DNA of 23,339 nucleotides from CAZDKO01 sp964506075 [NCBI: uncultured bacterium] (GCA_964506075.1 CAZDKO010000027.1:1-23339), one strand, 5' to 3'; counted from the stretch's first letter, positions 7,957 to 14,726 are shown. Made by a program: numbers and translations. The notes: generated by a model not told the origin, from the letters alone.

Positions 7957-8679
7957 ATGTATTCAGAACGGATGTACCGTAATTTTATCGGTAGCACTGA
8001 TTTAGTGAATTTTGGTGTTATAGAAAAAGAAACAGACCTTTTAATCTCGGCTGATAAGGATTTAACCGATACGGCGCGGACAGCAATTATAGAGAACCGC
8101 AGGATTTTGGAGGGTTTTATTCAAGATAATCCCGATTTTTTAACGACTCTTAAGCCATATAAATTAAAAGGCCGCCTTCCCGCTCTAATTCAGGAAATGG
8201 TGGAAACTTCAGCTTTAGCCGGGGTAGGGCCGATGGCCACCGTAGCCGGCGTTTTAGCTCAGAAAGTAGGTGAATCGCTATATCCTTTTTCCTCCCAGGT
8301 TTTAGTTGAAAATGGCGGTGATATTTTTATGCGGATAACCAGAAAAAGAAAAGTCAGGATTTACACGGTAAATACTTATTTTGCTGATAAATTAGCTTTA
8401 GAAATTTGCCCTGAGGATTCACCTTTAGGAATCTGTACTTCTTCCGGGACCCTGGGGCATTCCTTGAGTTTCGGCCGGGCGGATGCGGCGGTGGTTCTTT
8501 CTTCCCGGGCCGCTTTAGCCGATGCCGCCGCAACAGCCATAGGCAACCGGGTAAAAGCCGTAAAAGATATCTCCCGGGCTTTGAACTGGGGAAAAAGTAT
8601 CCCGGGAATTACGGGTATTCTGGTTATGAAAGACAAAAAAATTGCTGTCTGGGGAAAAATAAATTTGGCTAATTGTTGA
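7957..8679 (+). CDS. UPF0280 family protein (ApbE-like fold)
   Basis: This 240-residue protein matches the UPF0280/COG2122 family, a distant relative of the ApbE flavin-transferase fold. Characteristic segments are the N-terminal ERMYRNF, the central SALAGVGPMATVAGVLAQ (about 87-104), VENGGDIFMR near 120, GICTSSGTLGHSLSFGRADAAVVLS (about 148-172) and a C-terminal GITGILVMKDKKIAVWG. From memory, comparative genomics and genetics in methanogens and anaerobic bacteria linked COG2122 to homocysteine formation from aspartate semialdehyde and sulfide, together with COG1900 (DUF39) proteins. Neither that partner nor a NIL-ferredoxin gene is in this window, so the role is inference. The Shine-Dalgarno is weak. 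The gene is 13 nt before nadE and probably cotranscribed with it. Confidence 0.87.
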   Translation: MYSERMYRNFIGSTDLVNFGVIEKETDLLISADKDLTDTARTAIIENRRILEGFIQDNPDFLTTLKPYKLKGRLPALIQEMVETSALAGVGPMATVAGVLAQKVGESLYPFSSQVLVENGGDIFMRITRKRKVRIYTVNTYFADKLALEICPEDSPLGICTSSGTLGHSLSFGRADAAVVLSSRAALADAAATAIGNRVKAVKDISRALNWGKSIPGITGILVMKDKKIAVWGKINLANC

Positions 8680-8692
8680 AGGAGAATTTAAG

Positions 8693-9472
8693 ATGAAAAA
8701 TTTTGAAATACACTCTTCTAAAGTAAGAAAACATATTGTCGGATTTATTAAAAGAGAAATCAGAAAAAGAGGATTTTCTAAAGCAGTTATTGGTCTTTCA
8801 GGAGGAATCGACTCCACGGTTCTGGCTTATTTGACCGTAGAGGCTTTAGGGGCAAAAAATGTTTTAGGCCTTTGGCTTCCTTATTATGAAGAAGAATCTG
8901 AGGATGACTTTGCCCTGGTTAAAGAAATTGGCAAAAAACTTAATATAAAAATTAGAAAGGTAAAAATTGCCGGAGCCGTTGATAAACTTGTTTCTTTGGT
9001 TGGCTGTTCACAGGATAAAATCAGGAAAGGAAATATTATGGCCCGGACGAGAATGATTATTCTTTATGATTATTCCCGTTCTTTTAATGCTTTGGTTTTG
9101 GGAACCAGTAACCGGACCGAAACTCTTTTAGGTTACGGGACTATCTGGGGAGATACAGCTTGTGCTTTGGCACCCCTGGGGGGATTATATAAAAGCCAGA
9201 TTTATAGTCTGGCTGATTATCTTGGGGTTTCCCGCTTAATTATTGATAAGACTCCTACCGCCGGTTTATGGCGGGGGCAAAGAGATGAGGACGAACTGGG
9301 ATTTACCTATAAAGAGGTTGATTCTTTGCTTTATTTTATGATAGATAGAAACTATAGCCCCCGGCAGCTTGAAAATAAAGGTTTTTCTCCACAATTTATC
9401 AGGCGGGTAAAAGAAACAATTAAAAAATCAGCTTTTAAAAGCCAGATGCCGGCGGTACCGAAAATATTTTAA
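8693..9472 (+). CDS. nadE: NAD+ synthase, ammonia-dependent
   Basis: NadE converts nicotinic acid adenine dinucleotide to NAD+ using ATP and ammonia. The 259-residue protein is just the synthetase domain, with no N-terminal glutaminase (nitrilase) domain, so free ammonia or a separate amidotransferase would supply nitrogen. The ATP-pyrophosphatase P-loop is SGGIDS (36-41). LGTSNRTETLLGYGT (about 138-152) and the substrate-site segment DTACALAPLGGLYKSQIY (about 154-171) follow, then KTPTAGLW and a DELGFTY helix. AAGGAG at 8679-8684 lies 8 nt before the ATG and overlaps the UPF0280 stop. It ends 3 nt from the stop of the convergent glnA. Confidence 0.95.
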   Translation: MKNFEIHSSKVRKHIVGFIKREIRKRGFSKAVIGLSGGIDSTVLAYLTVEALGAKNVLGLWLPYYEEESEDDFALVKEIGKKLNIKIRKVKIAGAVDKLVSLVGCSQDKIRKGNIMARTRMIILYDYSRSFNALVLGTSNRTETLLGYGTIWGDTACALAPLGGLYKSQIYSLADYLGVSRLIIDKTPTAGLWRGQRDEDELGFTYKEVDSLLYFMIDRNYSPRQLENKGFSPQFIRRVKETIKKSAFKSQMPAVPKIF

Positions 9473-9475
9473 AAT

Positions 9476-10813
9476 TTAAATAATCGGCAGGTATTTTTTT
9501 AATTCATGGGGGGTTATCTGAATACGATATTCCTCCCATTCTTTCTTTTTATTCAGCAGGAAACGATTAAAAATATGTTCTCCCAGGGCCTCTTTGACAA
9601 ATTTACTTTTTTCTGTTTCTTTAATAGCTTCATAGAGACTGCCCGGTAAAGAAATAAGATTTCGGTTCTCTATCTCCGACATTTCCATTTTATAGATATT
9701 TGGTTCAACCGGGTCGGACAGTTTATATTTTTTCTCAATTCCTTCTAAACCGGCTGCCAGCATCACTGAAAAAGCTAAATACGGATTACAGCCGGGATCC
9801 GGACAGCGCAATTCCGCCCGGGTGGCTCCTTCGTTTCCCGGACGGTAATGAGGAACCCTGATTAGAGTGGTTCGGTTTCGTTGTGCCCAGGAGATGTAAA
9901 CAGGGGCTTCGTAACCGGTAACCAGGCGTTTATATGAATTAACCCACTGAGCCGTTAAAGCGCATATTTCCCGGGCGTGTTTAAGTTGCCCGGCAATAAA
10001 TTGCTTGGCCGTTTCGGAAAGATGATATTTGTCATTTTTACTGAAAAAAGCGTTTTTATTGTCCTTTTTAAGGGACTGGTGAACATGCATTCCGCTGCCG
10101 TTGACACCAAATAAAGGCTTAGGCATAAAGGTAGCGTAGACGCCGTTACGCTGAGCGATTTCCCGGATAGCCATGCGACAGGTAATAATACTATCGGCGA
10201 TATCCAGAGCTTCATCATATCTCGGGTCAATTTCATGCTGACTGGGGCCGACTTCATGATGGCTTGTTTCTATAGTAACTCCCATTTCTTCCAGTACCTG
10301 GATACTTTCATTACGCAGGAAATTGGCTAAATCATTAGGAATGACCTCAAAATAGGTTCCTTCATCCAGAGGTTCTGTTGACTTATTGTTTTTAAAGTAG
10401 AAATACTCTAATTCCGGGCCGACATAATAGCTGAATCCCATTTTTTGAGCCCGCTGGAGATTTCTTTTTAAAGCGTAACGCGGGTCTCCCGGATAAGGGT
10501 TTCCTTCAGGTGTGAGAATATCACAAAACATTCTGGCAATACAGGGGTTCTCGTTATGCCAGGGAATTATCCGGAAAGTAGCCGGGTCCGGTTTAGCCAG
10601 AATATCGCTTTCTTCCGCTTCAGCAAAACCGGTTATTGAGGAACCGTCAAAACCTTTACCATGGTGGAGAGCTTCTTCCAGTTCGTCAATAGTAATAGAA
10701 ACACATTTAAGAATTCCTAAAATATCGGTAAACCAGAGTTGAATAATTTTAATTTTTTTGTCTTTGACTATCGAGAAAATCGTCTGTGGCGAGACCTTTT
10801 CTTTTTTCCCCAT
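9476..10813 (-). CDS. glnA: Glutamine synthetase, type I (GSI-alpha-like)
   Basis: GlnA makes glutamine from glutamate, ammonia and ATP as a dodecamer. The 445 residues carry the beta-Grasp domain with FDGSSITGF (55-63), then GPELEYFYF near 138, the HEVGPSQHEID metal/substrate segment near 192, NGSGMHVHQSL near 246 and RVPHYRPGNEGATRAELR near 325. The region equivalent to the E. coli adenylylation loop reads NLISLPGS and has no tyrosine. Length and C-terminus follow the Bacillus-like alpha type, so covalent adenylylation is not expected. Residue Glu65 replaces the arginine that mediates glutamine feedback in Bacillus GS. AAGGAGG (10819-10825, complement) lies 5 nt before the ATG. It is the only minus-strand gene and has its own promoter in the divergent gap. 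Confidence 0.97.
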   Translation of the reverse strand: MGKKEKVSPQTIFSIVKDKKIKIIQLWFTDILGILKCVSITIDELEEALHHGKGFDGSSITGFAEAEESDILAKPDPATFRIIPWHNENPCIARMFCDILTPEGNPYPGDPRYALKRNLQRAQKMGFSYYVGPELEYFYFKNNKSTEPLDEGTYFEVIPNDLANFLRNESIQVLEEMGVTIETSHHEVGPSQHEIDPRYDEALDIADSIITCRMAIREIAQRNGVYATFMPKPLFGVNGSGMHVHQSLKKDNKNAFFSKNDKYHLSETAKQFIAGQLKHAREICALTAQWVNSYKRLVTGYEAPVYISWAQRNRTTLIRVPHYRPGNEGATRAELRCPDPGCNPYLAFSVMLAAGLEGIEKKYKLSDPVEPNIYKMEMSEIENRNLISLPGSLYEAIKETEKSKFVKEALGEHIFNRFLLNKKKEWEEYRIQITPHELKKYLPII

Positions 10814-10925
10814 TGATGCCTCCTTAAAATTTAGAAAAACTAAAACAGCAAACGCCTTTATCTGGTATTAATTGGCCATTTATAAAAGGAACGAAGGAAC
10901 TTTATCACTCCCATTAATTAGCTCG

Positions 10926-10954
10926 ATTATATCCTAAACTACTGACTATGGCAA
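10926..10954 (-). promoter_or_regulatory. Sigma70 promoter of glnA
   Basis: On the minus strand, TTGCCA (10954-10949) and a perfect TATAAT (10931-10926) are separated by 17 nt, one mismatch from full consensus. Transcription would start near 10919, giving a leader of about 105 nt. No sigma54-type GG-N10-GC element was recognised, so nitrogen control through NtrC/sigma54 is not indicated here. Confidence 0.7.
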
Positions 10955-11068
10955 GTAAAAACCAAGAGGAATTTTTGGTTTTGATTAAATAAAATCGGTA
11001 GATAGAACGTTTAAGTTGTTATTTTTAATTCGGCGGAATTATGAAAGAATAAGTGTCCTAAAAAAACC

Positions 11069-11097
11069 TTTACAAAGATTATTCATTATGATATATT
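11069..11097 (+). promoter_or_regulatory. Sigma70-like promoter of the rpsU gene train
   Basis: TTTACA (11069-11074) and TATATT (11092-11097) lie 17 nt apart. The predicted start, near 11104, leaves a leader of about 85 nt to the rpsU start. It would drive rpsU and possibly the whole co-directional train downstream. The surroundings are very AT-rich, so chance matches are easier here than elsewhere. Confidence 0.5.
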
Positions 11098-11189
11098 ACT
11101 TCAAATAATATGTTATATAGTATTTAACCCATTGTATATAAAGAATTTAAGGCGGGAAAATAACGTGTTTGAGGGAAGGGGTGAAAAAA

Positions 11190-11354
11190 TTGTCCAAGGT
11201 GGAGATAAAACCCAATGAGCCGTTAGAAAAGGCTCTCCGGCGGTTTAAAAAGAAAGTGGACAGAGAAGGAATAATTCAACAGATTAAAAGGCACGAGCAT
11301 TATGAAAAACCAAGCCAAAGAAAACGGCGAGCAAAAACCGGAAAAAATAGATAA
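11190..11354 (+). CDS. rpsU: Small ribosomal subunit protein bS21
   Basis: bS21 is a small basic protein of the 30S subunit that sits near the anti-Shine-Dalgarno end of 16S rRNA and helps initiation. The protein reads SKVEIKPNEPLEKALRRFKKK, then a basic C-terminal tail QRKRRAKTGKNR, matching the S21 pattern of valine-rich strand, E-x2-E/LEKALRRFK helix and basic tail. The frame opens at a TTG at 11169, but homology begins at TTG 11190. GAGGGAAGGGG just upstream (11171-11181) gives a proper spacing of about 8 nt to 11190, so I choose that start: 54 residues, at the short end for the family. Its last 53 nt overlap the TPR gene in another frame. Confidence 0.88.
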   Translation: MSKVEIKPNEPLEKALRRFKKKVDREGIIQQIKRHEHYEKPSQRKRRAKTGKNR

Positions 11355-11625
11355 TTCGAAAAAAAGCCAAAAGAAAAAAGCGGAAGATTATCTGGATATA
11401 GGCAAGCTCTATTTTCTTAATCAGAGATATGATGAAGCCATGCCTGCTTTCAAGAAAGTAATAGAGATAGAGCCGGAAAATCCCCAGGGCTATTATAATT
11501 TAGGTTTAGTTTTTGAAAGTAAAAATATGCTTCTGGAAGCTAAAGAAATGTTTACCAAAACATTGGAACTTGACCCTAAATTTAAACCGGCTGAAGAACA
11601 TTTATCAAAATTAGTTGGTATTTAG
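11302..11625 (+). CDS. Small TPR-repeat protein
   Basis: This 107-residue protein has a lysine-rich, probably disordered N-terminus (1-26). It is followed by two tetratricopeptide repeats at about 27-60 (AEDYLDIGKLYFLNQRYDEA...PEN) and 61-94 (QGYYNLGLVFESKNMLLEA...DPKF), and part of a capping helix. TPRs mediate protein-protein contacts; the partner is unknown. No signal peptide is present, so it is presumably cytoplasmic. The ATG at 11302 is the only start codon before the repeats and lies inside rpsU, producing a 53-nt out-of-frame overlap; AAAAGG at 11286-11291 is its possible Shine-Dalgarno. The overlapping part encodes low-complexity basic sequence in both frames. Translation is probably coupled to rpsU. 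Confidence 0.78.
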   Translation: MKNQAKENGEQKPEKIDNSKKSQKKKAEDYLDIGKLYFLNQRYDEAMPAFKKVIEIEPENPQGYYNLGLVFESKNMLLEAKEMFTKTLELDPKFKPAEEHLSKLVGI

Positions 11626-11639
11626 CTTAAGTTAGGTAT

Positions 11640-12053
11640 ATGAATAAAATCACAAAGATTTCGTTAGGGCTTTGTTTATTTTTTTTTATTGAAGGTTGTA
11701 TCCCTATAGCGTATACGTTTAAAGAAGCTATTCCTTCAAAAATTAGAGCTCAGGGAGAAGCACAGCCTCTTTTAAGTCTGGAGGATCCTAAAGAAGTAAG
11801 GCAGTTTGCCGAAAAAGAAGCCCATAATGAAGCTATTTACAACCTCCTGCATAAGGTTGAAAAGATGTACGTAACCCCGTGGGTTCAGGTGGGAAGTCTG
11901 CTGATGAAAAATCCCCAGGCAAAACTGGAAGTGTTAAATTTAATTCAGCAAGCCCGGATAAGACGGACTCGTTTCCTGGGAAAAGATAAAATTATGGTTG
12001 AAGTAGAATTAGATGGAGAAAGATTAAAAGAGGTGCTCGCCACTTACCGGTAA
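11640..12053 (+). CDS. Putative lipoprotein or exported protein, unknown function
   Basis: I do not recognise a named family for this 137-residue protein. It starts with a short signal-like segment: basic MNKITK, a hydrophobic run to residue 17, then IEGC with Cys20. This resembles a lipobox, but Glu at -2 is outside the usual consensus, so lipidation is uncertain. The mature part is charged and mostly helical in appearance. It ends in a segment (about 100-137) reading ARIRRTRFLGKDKIMVEVELDGERLKEVL, which resembles the beta-rich end of small envelope lipoproteins of the LPP20/FlgP sort; that likeness is only suggestive. It lies 14 nt after the TPR gene and 4 nt before pgsA. Its Shine-Dalgarno is weak. 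Confidence 0.6.
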   Translation: MNKITKISLGLCLFFFIEGCIPIAYTFKEAIPSKIRAQGEAQPLLSLEDPKEVRQFAEKEAHNEAIYNLLHKVEKMYVTPWVQVGSLLMKNPQAKLEVLNLIQQARIRRTRFLGKDKIMVEVELDGERLKEVLATYR

Positions 12054-12057
12054 AAAT

Positions 12058-12600
12058 ATGCGATTAGCCAATAAATTAACCGTTTTGAGGGTCCTTTTAG
12101 TTCCTTTTTTTTTAACCTGTGTTATTTATTACCAGCCGGGAAACGATATCCTCCGTTTAACCGCCCTTTCTATTTTTAGTATTGCTGTTTTAACTGATTT
12201 TGTTGATGGAATAATTGCCCGGGCGAAAAAAGAAAAAAGCAAATTAGGCAGTCTTCTGGATCCTTTGGCTGACAAAATTCTTATGATTACGGCTTTTATA
12301 TCGTTAAGTCAGTCTAAGTTTCCGGTCAGTTTGCCTCCGTGGGTGGTAATAGTTATAATCAGCCGTGATCTAATTATTGTTTTAGGAGCAATAATTATTT
12401 ATTTTATAAACGGGCGTTTAGATATTGTTCCCAGCTGGTTGGGGAAAACCACTACTTTTTTTCAGATGGCTACGGTAATCAGCGTTCTTTTAAATTTCAG
12501 GTTTTCCTCTTTTTTATGGGATATAACGGTAATTTGCACTGTTGTTTCAGGTCTTCATTATATATATCGGGGCAGTAAATTACTTAACGAGAACAAGTGA
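12058..12600 (+). CDS. pgsA: CDP-diacylglycerol--glycerol-3-phosphate 3-phosphatidyltransferase
   Basis: PgsA makes phosphatidylglycerol phosphate from CDP-diacylglycerol and glycerol 3-phosphate in the inner membrane. The 180-residue, multi-helix protein carries the full CDP-alcohol phosphotransferase motif D47-x2-D50-G51-x2-A54-R55-x8-G64-x3-D68-x3-D72, which binds the two catalytic metal ions. NKLTVLRVLLVPFF at the N-terminus is typical of PgsA. The motif is shared with other CDP-alcohol transferases. The PgsA call rests on that N-terminus, the length, and the two following glycerol-3-phosphate genes plsY and gpsA. The Shine-Dalgarno is poor, so translation may depend on the gene ending 4 nt before. 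It overlaps plsY by 4 nt (GTGA). Confidence 0.92.
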   Translation: MRLANKLTVLRVLLVPFFLTCVIYYQPGNDILRLTALSIFSIAVLTDFVDGIIARAKKEKSKLGSLLDPLADKILMITAFISLSQSKFPVSLPPWVVIVIISRDLIIVLGAIIIYFINGRLDIVPSWLGKTTTFFQMATVISVLLNFRFSSFLWDITVICTVVSGLHYIYRGSKLLNENK

Positions 12601-13253
12601 ATATACTTATAATTATTTTTGTTATATTTTTGGGGTATCTGATAGGGTCTTTTCCCTCCGCATATATTATAGGTAAAATATTCAGCCGGAAAGACATTCG
12701 TAAACTGGGCAGTGGTAATATCGGTGCGACTAATGTTCTGAGGGTTTTCGGGATTTTACCCGGACTGATTACTCTCCTTCTTGATATGGGTAAGGGTTTT
12801 ATAGTCGTCTGGATGGTCAGGGAGTTTTTGCTATCGGCCCCGGATATTTTTCAGATGAATAGAGCAACATTTTTTTTGCCTCTGGGGACAGGTTTGGCGG
12901 CGATTATCGGGCACAACTGGACATTATTTCTAAAGTTTAAAGGTGGCAAAGGCATGGCGACAACTCTGGGTGTTTGTCTGGCTCTTTTTCCCAAGGTGGC
13001 TGGATATGTAATTTTAGTCTGGCTGGGAGTAGTTTTACTTATACGTTACGTGTCTATAGCTTCTTTAGTTTCAGCTTTAAGTTTACCGTTTTTTATCTGG
13101 GTGTATTTTAGAGGAGCTGAGTCTTCGGTTATATTTATGAATGTTGCTTTTGGATTGATTCTCGCTTTTCTTGTTTTCTGGCGTCATCAAAGTAATATTC
13201 AAAGATTAATTCATCATCAAGAGAGAAAATTAAGTTTCTCAAAGAATGAATAA
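12597..13253 (+). CDS. plsY: Acyl-phosphate--glycerol-3-phosphate acyltransferase
   Basis: PlsY transfers an acyl chain from acyl phosphate to sn-glycerol 3-phosphate, the first committed step of phospholipid synthesis. The 218-residue membrane protein shows the conserved cytoplasmic-loop motifs: GSFPSAYIIGK then RKLGSGNIGATNVLR (about 35-49), GHNWTLFLKFKGGKGMATTLG (about 104-124), and a later IASLVSA segment. Several hydrophobic helices alternate with these loops. The start is GTG at 12597, overlapping the pgsA stop, which places the N-terminal helix and GSFPSA motif as usual. It overlaps gpsA by 8 nt. This type needs PlsX to supply acyl phosphate; plsX is not in the window. Confidence 0.95.
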   Translation: MNILIIIFVIFLGYLIGSFPSAYIIGKIFSRKDIRKLGSGNIGATNVLRVFGILPGLITLLLDMGKGFIVVWMVREFLLSAPDIFQMNRATFFLPLGTGLAAIIGHNWTLFLKFKGGKGMATTLGVCLALFPKVAGYVILVWLGVVLLIRYVSIASLVSALSLPFFIWVYFRGAESSVIFMNVAFGLILAFLVFWRHQSNIQRLIHHQERKLSFSKNE

Positions 13254-14247
13254 AAACAGAGTTTGTATTTTAGGTGCCGGTGGTTGGGGAACGACTTTAG
13301 CTATCCTCCTTTATGAAAAAGGATATAAAGTAAATCTCTGGGAGAAATTTGAAGATTACGCACAGGTTTTAAATAACAAAAGAGAAAATATAAAGTTTCT
13401 GCCGGGGATAAAAATCCCGGAGAATATATTTATTACGTCTGATTTTCATACAGTCTTAGACAAAGTTGAATTAATTATTATTGCTGTTCCTTCATTTGCT
13501 TTAAGGGAACTTTGTCTTAATCTTAAAATAGAAAACATAAGAAAAGATATTCTTCTGGTTTGTTGTACCAAAGGATTAGAGATATCTACTAATAAAAGAT
13601 TAAGTGAAGTCATTCAGGAGGAATTACCGGAGAACAATTTAACGGTTCTTTCCGGTCCGAGTCATGCCGAAGAAGTCAGCCGCGGGATTCCTACTTCGGT
13701 GGTGGTGGCTTCATCTTCTTTAAAAAAAGCCGAGTGTATCCAAAAAGTTTTTATGACTGGAAGGTTCCGGGTGTACACCAGTTCCGACGTTATCGGGGTG
13801 GAACTGGGAGGGGCTTTGAAGAATATTGTGGCCATCGCCGCTGGAATTTCTGACGGGTTGGGTTATGGAGATAACACGAAAGCGGCTCTTTTAACCCGGG
13901 GGGTGGTAGAGATAAGAAAATTAGGGGTTTCTCTGGGGGCCAAGGCCGATACCTTTAACGGTCTTTCCGGTATTGGGGATTTAATTGCTACGTGTATAAG
14001 TCCTTACAGTCGTAACCGCCGGCTGGGAGAAGAAATCGGCCGGGGGAAAACTTTAAAAGAGGCTATGGCTGGAACAGAAATGGTTGTTGAGGGTATAAAT
14101 GCTTCCCGGGTTGCTTATGAACTTTCCCGAAAGGTAAAAATAGAGATGCCTATTACCAGTGAGGTGCGCTCGGTGTTATTTGAAGGGAAATCTCCTCTTC
14201 GGGCAGTCGGAGATTTAATGAGTCGTCAGGCTAAACCGGAAGGATAA
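13246..14247 (+). CDS. gpsA: NAD(P)-dependent glycerol-3-phosphate dehydrogenase
   Basis: GpsA reduces dihydroxyacetone phosphate to sn-glycerol 3-phosphate, the substrate used by both PlsY and PgsA upstream. The 333-residue protein has an N-terminal Rossmann fold with LGAGGWGTTLA, the segment CTKGLE near 108, LSGPSHAEEV near 137, the catalytic-lysine region ELGGALKNIVAIAAGISDGLGYGDNTKAALLTRG (about 186-219), and LSGIGDLIATCISPYSRNR near 241. All expected residues are present and the length is normal. It overlaps plsY by 8 nt. Its end abuts the MerR-like gene, whose first possible ATG shares an A with the gpsA stop. pgsA-plsY-gpsA thus form a compact glycerophospholipid module. Confidence 0.97.
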   Translation: MNKNRVCILGAGGWGTTLAILLYEKGYKVNLWEKFEDYAQVLNNKRENIKFLPGIKIPENIFITSDFHTVLDKVELIIIAVPSFALRELCLNLKIENIRKDILLVCCTKGLEISTNKRLSEVIQEELPENNLTVLSGPSHAEEVSRGIPTSVVVASSSLKKAECIQKVFMTGRFRVYTSSDVIGVELGGALKNIVAIAAGISDGLGYGDNTKAALLTRGVVEIRKLGVSLGAKADTFNGLSGIGDLIATCISPYSRNRRLGEEIGRGKTLKEAMAGTEMVVEGINASRVAYELSRKVKIEMPITSEVRSVLFEGKSPLRAVGDLMSRQAKPEG

Positions 14248-14249
14248 TG

Positions 14250-14597
14250 ATGACGGCACAAAAAGATTCACCGGTAAGACTATACTACACTTTGAAGGAA
14301 GCCAGTGAAGTTATCGGGGTGAAACCCCATGTCTTGCGTTACTGGGATAAAGAGTTTAAAATTAAACAAGAGCGGAGAGAAAAAAAACATTTCCATAAAT
14401 ATCATCGGGATGAACTCAGGAAAGGTCTGGAAATTAAAAAATATTTATATGACGATCTTTACACCGTAGCCGGTGCAAAAAAGAAATTAGCTGAGAGCAA
14501 CAATAAGAATATAACCGATGAGAAAACCGGGGATTCCCGGCATTTACTTATCAAGATAAAGAAAGGGCTAAAATCTATTGAGGCTATTTTAGAATAA
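14250..14597 (+). CDS. MerR-family transcriptional regulator-like protein
   Basis: This is a 115-residue protein with a winged helix-turn-helix of the MerR type: YYTLKEASEVIGVKPHVLRYWDKEF (about 13-37), a basic wing with HKYHRDEL, and a helix LYDDLYTVAGAKKKL (about 69-83). The C-terminal tail is short and has no cysteine cluster or obvious ligand domain. It matches the small MerR group that in many proteobacteria sits between ihfA and a tRNA-Pro gene; here too tRNA-Pro begins 5 nt after the stop. The target is unknown. ATGATG gives two starts, 14247 and 14250. GGAAGGA at 14238-14244 leaves 5 nt to the second but only 2 nt to the first, so I use 14250. Confidence 0.87.
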   Translation: MTAQKDSPVRLYYTLKEASEVIGVKPHVLRYWDKEFKIKQERREKKHFHKYHRDELRKGLEIKKYLYDDLYTVAGAKKKLAESNNKNITDEKTGDSRHLLIKIKKGLKSIEAILE

Positions 14598-14602
14598 ATT
14601 AA

Positions 14603-14679
14603 CGGGGCGTAGCGCAGACTGGCAGCGCACTCCTTTGGGGTGGGAGAGGTCGCCCGTTCAAATCGGGTCGCCCCGACCA
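14603..14679 (+). tRNA. tRNA-Pro, anticodon GGG
   Basis: A full cloverleaf of 77 nt with encoded CCA. The acceptor CGGGGCG (14603-14609) pairs with CGCCCCG (14669-14675). The D stem GCGC/GCGC encloses AGACTGGCA. The anticodon stem CTCCT/GGGAG (one T-G pair) holds the loop TTGGGGT, with anticodon GGG at 14637-14639 and G37 next to it. The variable loop is AGGTC, and the T arm GCCCG/CGGGT encloses TTCAAAT. A discriminator A precedes CCA (14677-14679). It reads CCC/CCU proline codons. It sits between the MerR-like gene and hom on the same strand with no visible promoter or terminator of its own, so it is probably released from a longer transcript. Confidence 0.96.
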
Positions 14680-14726
14680 ATTTGAGAAATAAACAGTGAA
14701 GGAAGAAAATAATCAGGATGGGAGTA

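Larger units (their letters stand above)
10814..11189. other. Divergent intergenic region between glnA and rpsU
   Basis: This 376-nt gene-free stretch holds two back-to-back sigma70-like promoters, listed separately. The leaders would be about 105 nt for glnA and about 85 nt for rpsU. Between the promoters, 10955-11068 is AT-rich with a small 6-bp inverted repeat, TAATTC-GGCG-GAATTA at 11026-11041. The glnA leader holds a duplicated GGAAC (within 10888-10900). I see no riboswitch fold, T-box, or ORF with a credible start in it. Confidence 0.6.

Noticed and set aside
8376-8817. Two minus-strand open frames over UPF0280 and nadE
   Set aside because: Both lie opposite well-supported genes and have low-complexity translations; they are typical antisense shadows.
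10814-10919. Glutamine riboswitch or T-box in the glnA leader
   Set aside because: I could not find the conserved core or a convincing set of stems; the leader holds only a duplicated GGAAC and the Shine-Dalgarno.
11026-11041. TAATTC-GGCG-GAATTA inverted repeat as a terminator or operator
   Set aside because: The 6-bp stem is short and AT-rich, no gene ends next to it, and it does not overlap either promoter in the divergent region.
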